From NCBI GenBank assembly GCA_902468045.1, contig CABQXG010000083.1, forward strand, positions 1 through 6,345: a stretch of DNA of 6,345 bases. Direction: 5' to 3'. Each line of letters opens with the position of its first letter. Positions within the stretch are counted from its first letter, which is position 1. Under the pieces are notes generated by a model. It searched no databases. It saw only the letters and a list, made by a program, of their open reading frames with translations, and was not told the origin of the DNA. Position numbers and translations under genes: made by a program. Of the stretch, positions 5,672-6,345 are shown in pieces. Origin of the DNA: an uncultured Collinsella sp. (GTDB lineage Bacteria; Actinomycetota; Coriobacteriia; Coriobacteriales; Coriobacteriaceae).

Positions 5672-6345
5672 TTACTCAGCCAGGAAGTCACGCTGGACAG
5701 CGGGATCGACCTTGACGCCAGGGCCCATGGTGGAAGACACGGAGATGGACTTGACGTACTTGCCCTTAGCAGAAGAGGGCTTGACGCGCAGAATCTCGGT
5801 GTACAGGGCAGCGTAGTTCTCGACGAGCTGCTGCTCAGAGAAGGACTTCTTGCCCAGGGGCACGTGGCAGATGCCGTAGCGGTCGGCGCGGTACTCAACG
5901 CGGCCAGCCTTGAGCTCGGAGACCATCTTGGCGACGTCCATGGTCACGGTGCCGAGCTTGGGGTTCGGCATGAGGCCACGGGGACCAAGGATCTTACCGA
6001 TGCGGCCAACCTTGGCCATCATGTTCGGCGTAGCGATAGCGGCGTCGAAGTTGATCTCGCCCTTCTGAATCTGGGCGACGAGCTCGTCGGAACCGATGAT
6101 GTCGGCGCCGGCAGCCTCAGCCTCGCGGGCCTTCTCGCCCTCGGCGAAGACGGCAACACGAACGGTCTTGCCGGTGCCGTGGGGCAGAGAGATGGAACCA
6201 CGGATGTTCTGGTCAGCCTTACGAGTATCGATGCCCAGACGGAAGTGGGCCTCGACGGTCTCGTCGAACTTGGCGGAAGCGGTCTTGCAGGCCAGCTCCA
6301 GAGCCTCGTTCACTTCGTACAGTTTAGTAGAATCGACCAGCTTTG
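5672..6345 (-). CDS. rplA: 50S ribosomal protein L1 (N-terminus outside window)
   Basis: L1 binds 23S rRNA at the mobile L1 stalk and helps release deacylated tRNA from the E site; in many bacteria it also represses its own operon's translation. The visible 223 residues match L1 throughout: [29 protein letters not shown], the signature [14 protein letters not shown] ([10 protein letters not shown] at 5957-5986), [13 protein letters not shown] and, near the end, [15 protein letters not shown]. The frame stays open to the right edge; residues before the GTG at 6313 ([10 protein letters not shown]) still align with E. coli L1 (EKVDATKQYD), so that GTG is internal and about 10-14 N-terminal residues are missing. 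The gene ends in TAA at 5672-5674 with a terminator 36 bases downstream, and no rplJ follows. It is thus the last gene of its unit, presumably after rplK, which lies outside the window. Confidence 0.97.
   Translation of the reverse strand, partial: KLVDSTKLYEVNEALELACKTASAKFDETVEAHFRLGIDTRKADQNIRGSISLPHGTGKTVRVAVFAEGEKAREAEAAGADIIGSDELVAQIQKGEINFDAAIATPNMMAKVGRIGKILGPRGLMPNPKLGTVTMDVAKMVSELKAGRVEYRADRYGICHVPLGKKSFSEQQLVENYAALYTEILRVKPSSAKGKYVKSISVSSTMGPGVKVDPAVQRDFLAE

Noticed and set aside
5660..5676. Short inverted repeat AGTAACT-AGC-AGTTACT overlapping the rplA stop
   Set aside because: Arms of 7 AT-rich bases without a T tract are too weak to call a functional site.
6311..6313. GTG as the start of rplA
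   Set aside because: Codons further upstream in frame encode residues that still align with the N-terminus of L1, so the true start is beyond the right edge.

Overview
The window looks like a high-GC Gram-positive genome, most likely a Coriobacteriia member of the Collinsella/Olsenella type. This rests on GC-rich codon use, a Gram-positive surface protein ending in a LAxTG-type sorting signal, and the general look of the proteins. It is a family-level impression from memory, not a search result. It is ordinary chromosome: there is no transposase, phage gene, CRISPR array, tRNA or rRNA.

Layout: (1) 1-1935 (+), the 3' part of a secreted, wall-anchored 5'-nucleotidase/metallophosphatase whose signal peptide lies left of the window. 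(2) 1936-2063, a gap with a 14-bp perfect stem-loop and the ribosome binding site of the next gene. (3) 2064-2831 (+), a small MscS-type mechanosensitive channel. (4) 2832-2922, a gap with a repeat-like element, a near-palindrome overlapping a possible -10 box, and a Shine-Dalgarno site. (5) 2923-4839 (+), a 638-residue protein without signal peptide that joins an N-terminal ParB/sulfiredoxin-like segment to a C-terminal BMP/PnrA-like ligand-binding domain. (6) 4836-5546 (+), a calcineurin-like phosphoesterase overlapping gene 5 by ATGA. (7) 5547-5671, a 33-bp perfect palindrome followed by a terminator hairpin shared by converging genes. (8) 5672-6345 (-), ribosomal protein L1 (rplA), with its N-terminus cut by the right edge.

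The most interesting part is the pair in (5) and (6). A periplasmic-type nucleoside/ligand-binding fold appears to be used inside the cell, fused to a ParB-like segment and translationally coupled to a phosphoesterase with an altered first metal motif (DxE instead of DxH). I infer a cytosolic ligand-sensing protein with a partner enzyme; nothing in the sequence names the ligand or substrate. The surface nucleotidase would release nucleosides outside the cell, and BMP-fold proteins are known to bind nucleosides, but a functional link between these genes is speculation. The two elements at 2838-2871 and 5548-5582 resemble each other and probably belong to a dispersed palindromic repeat family.
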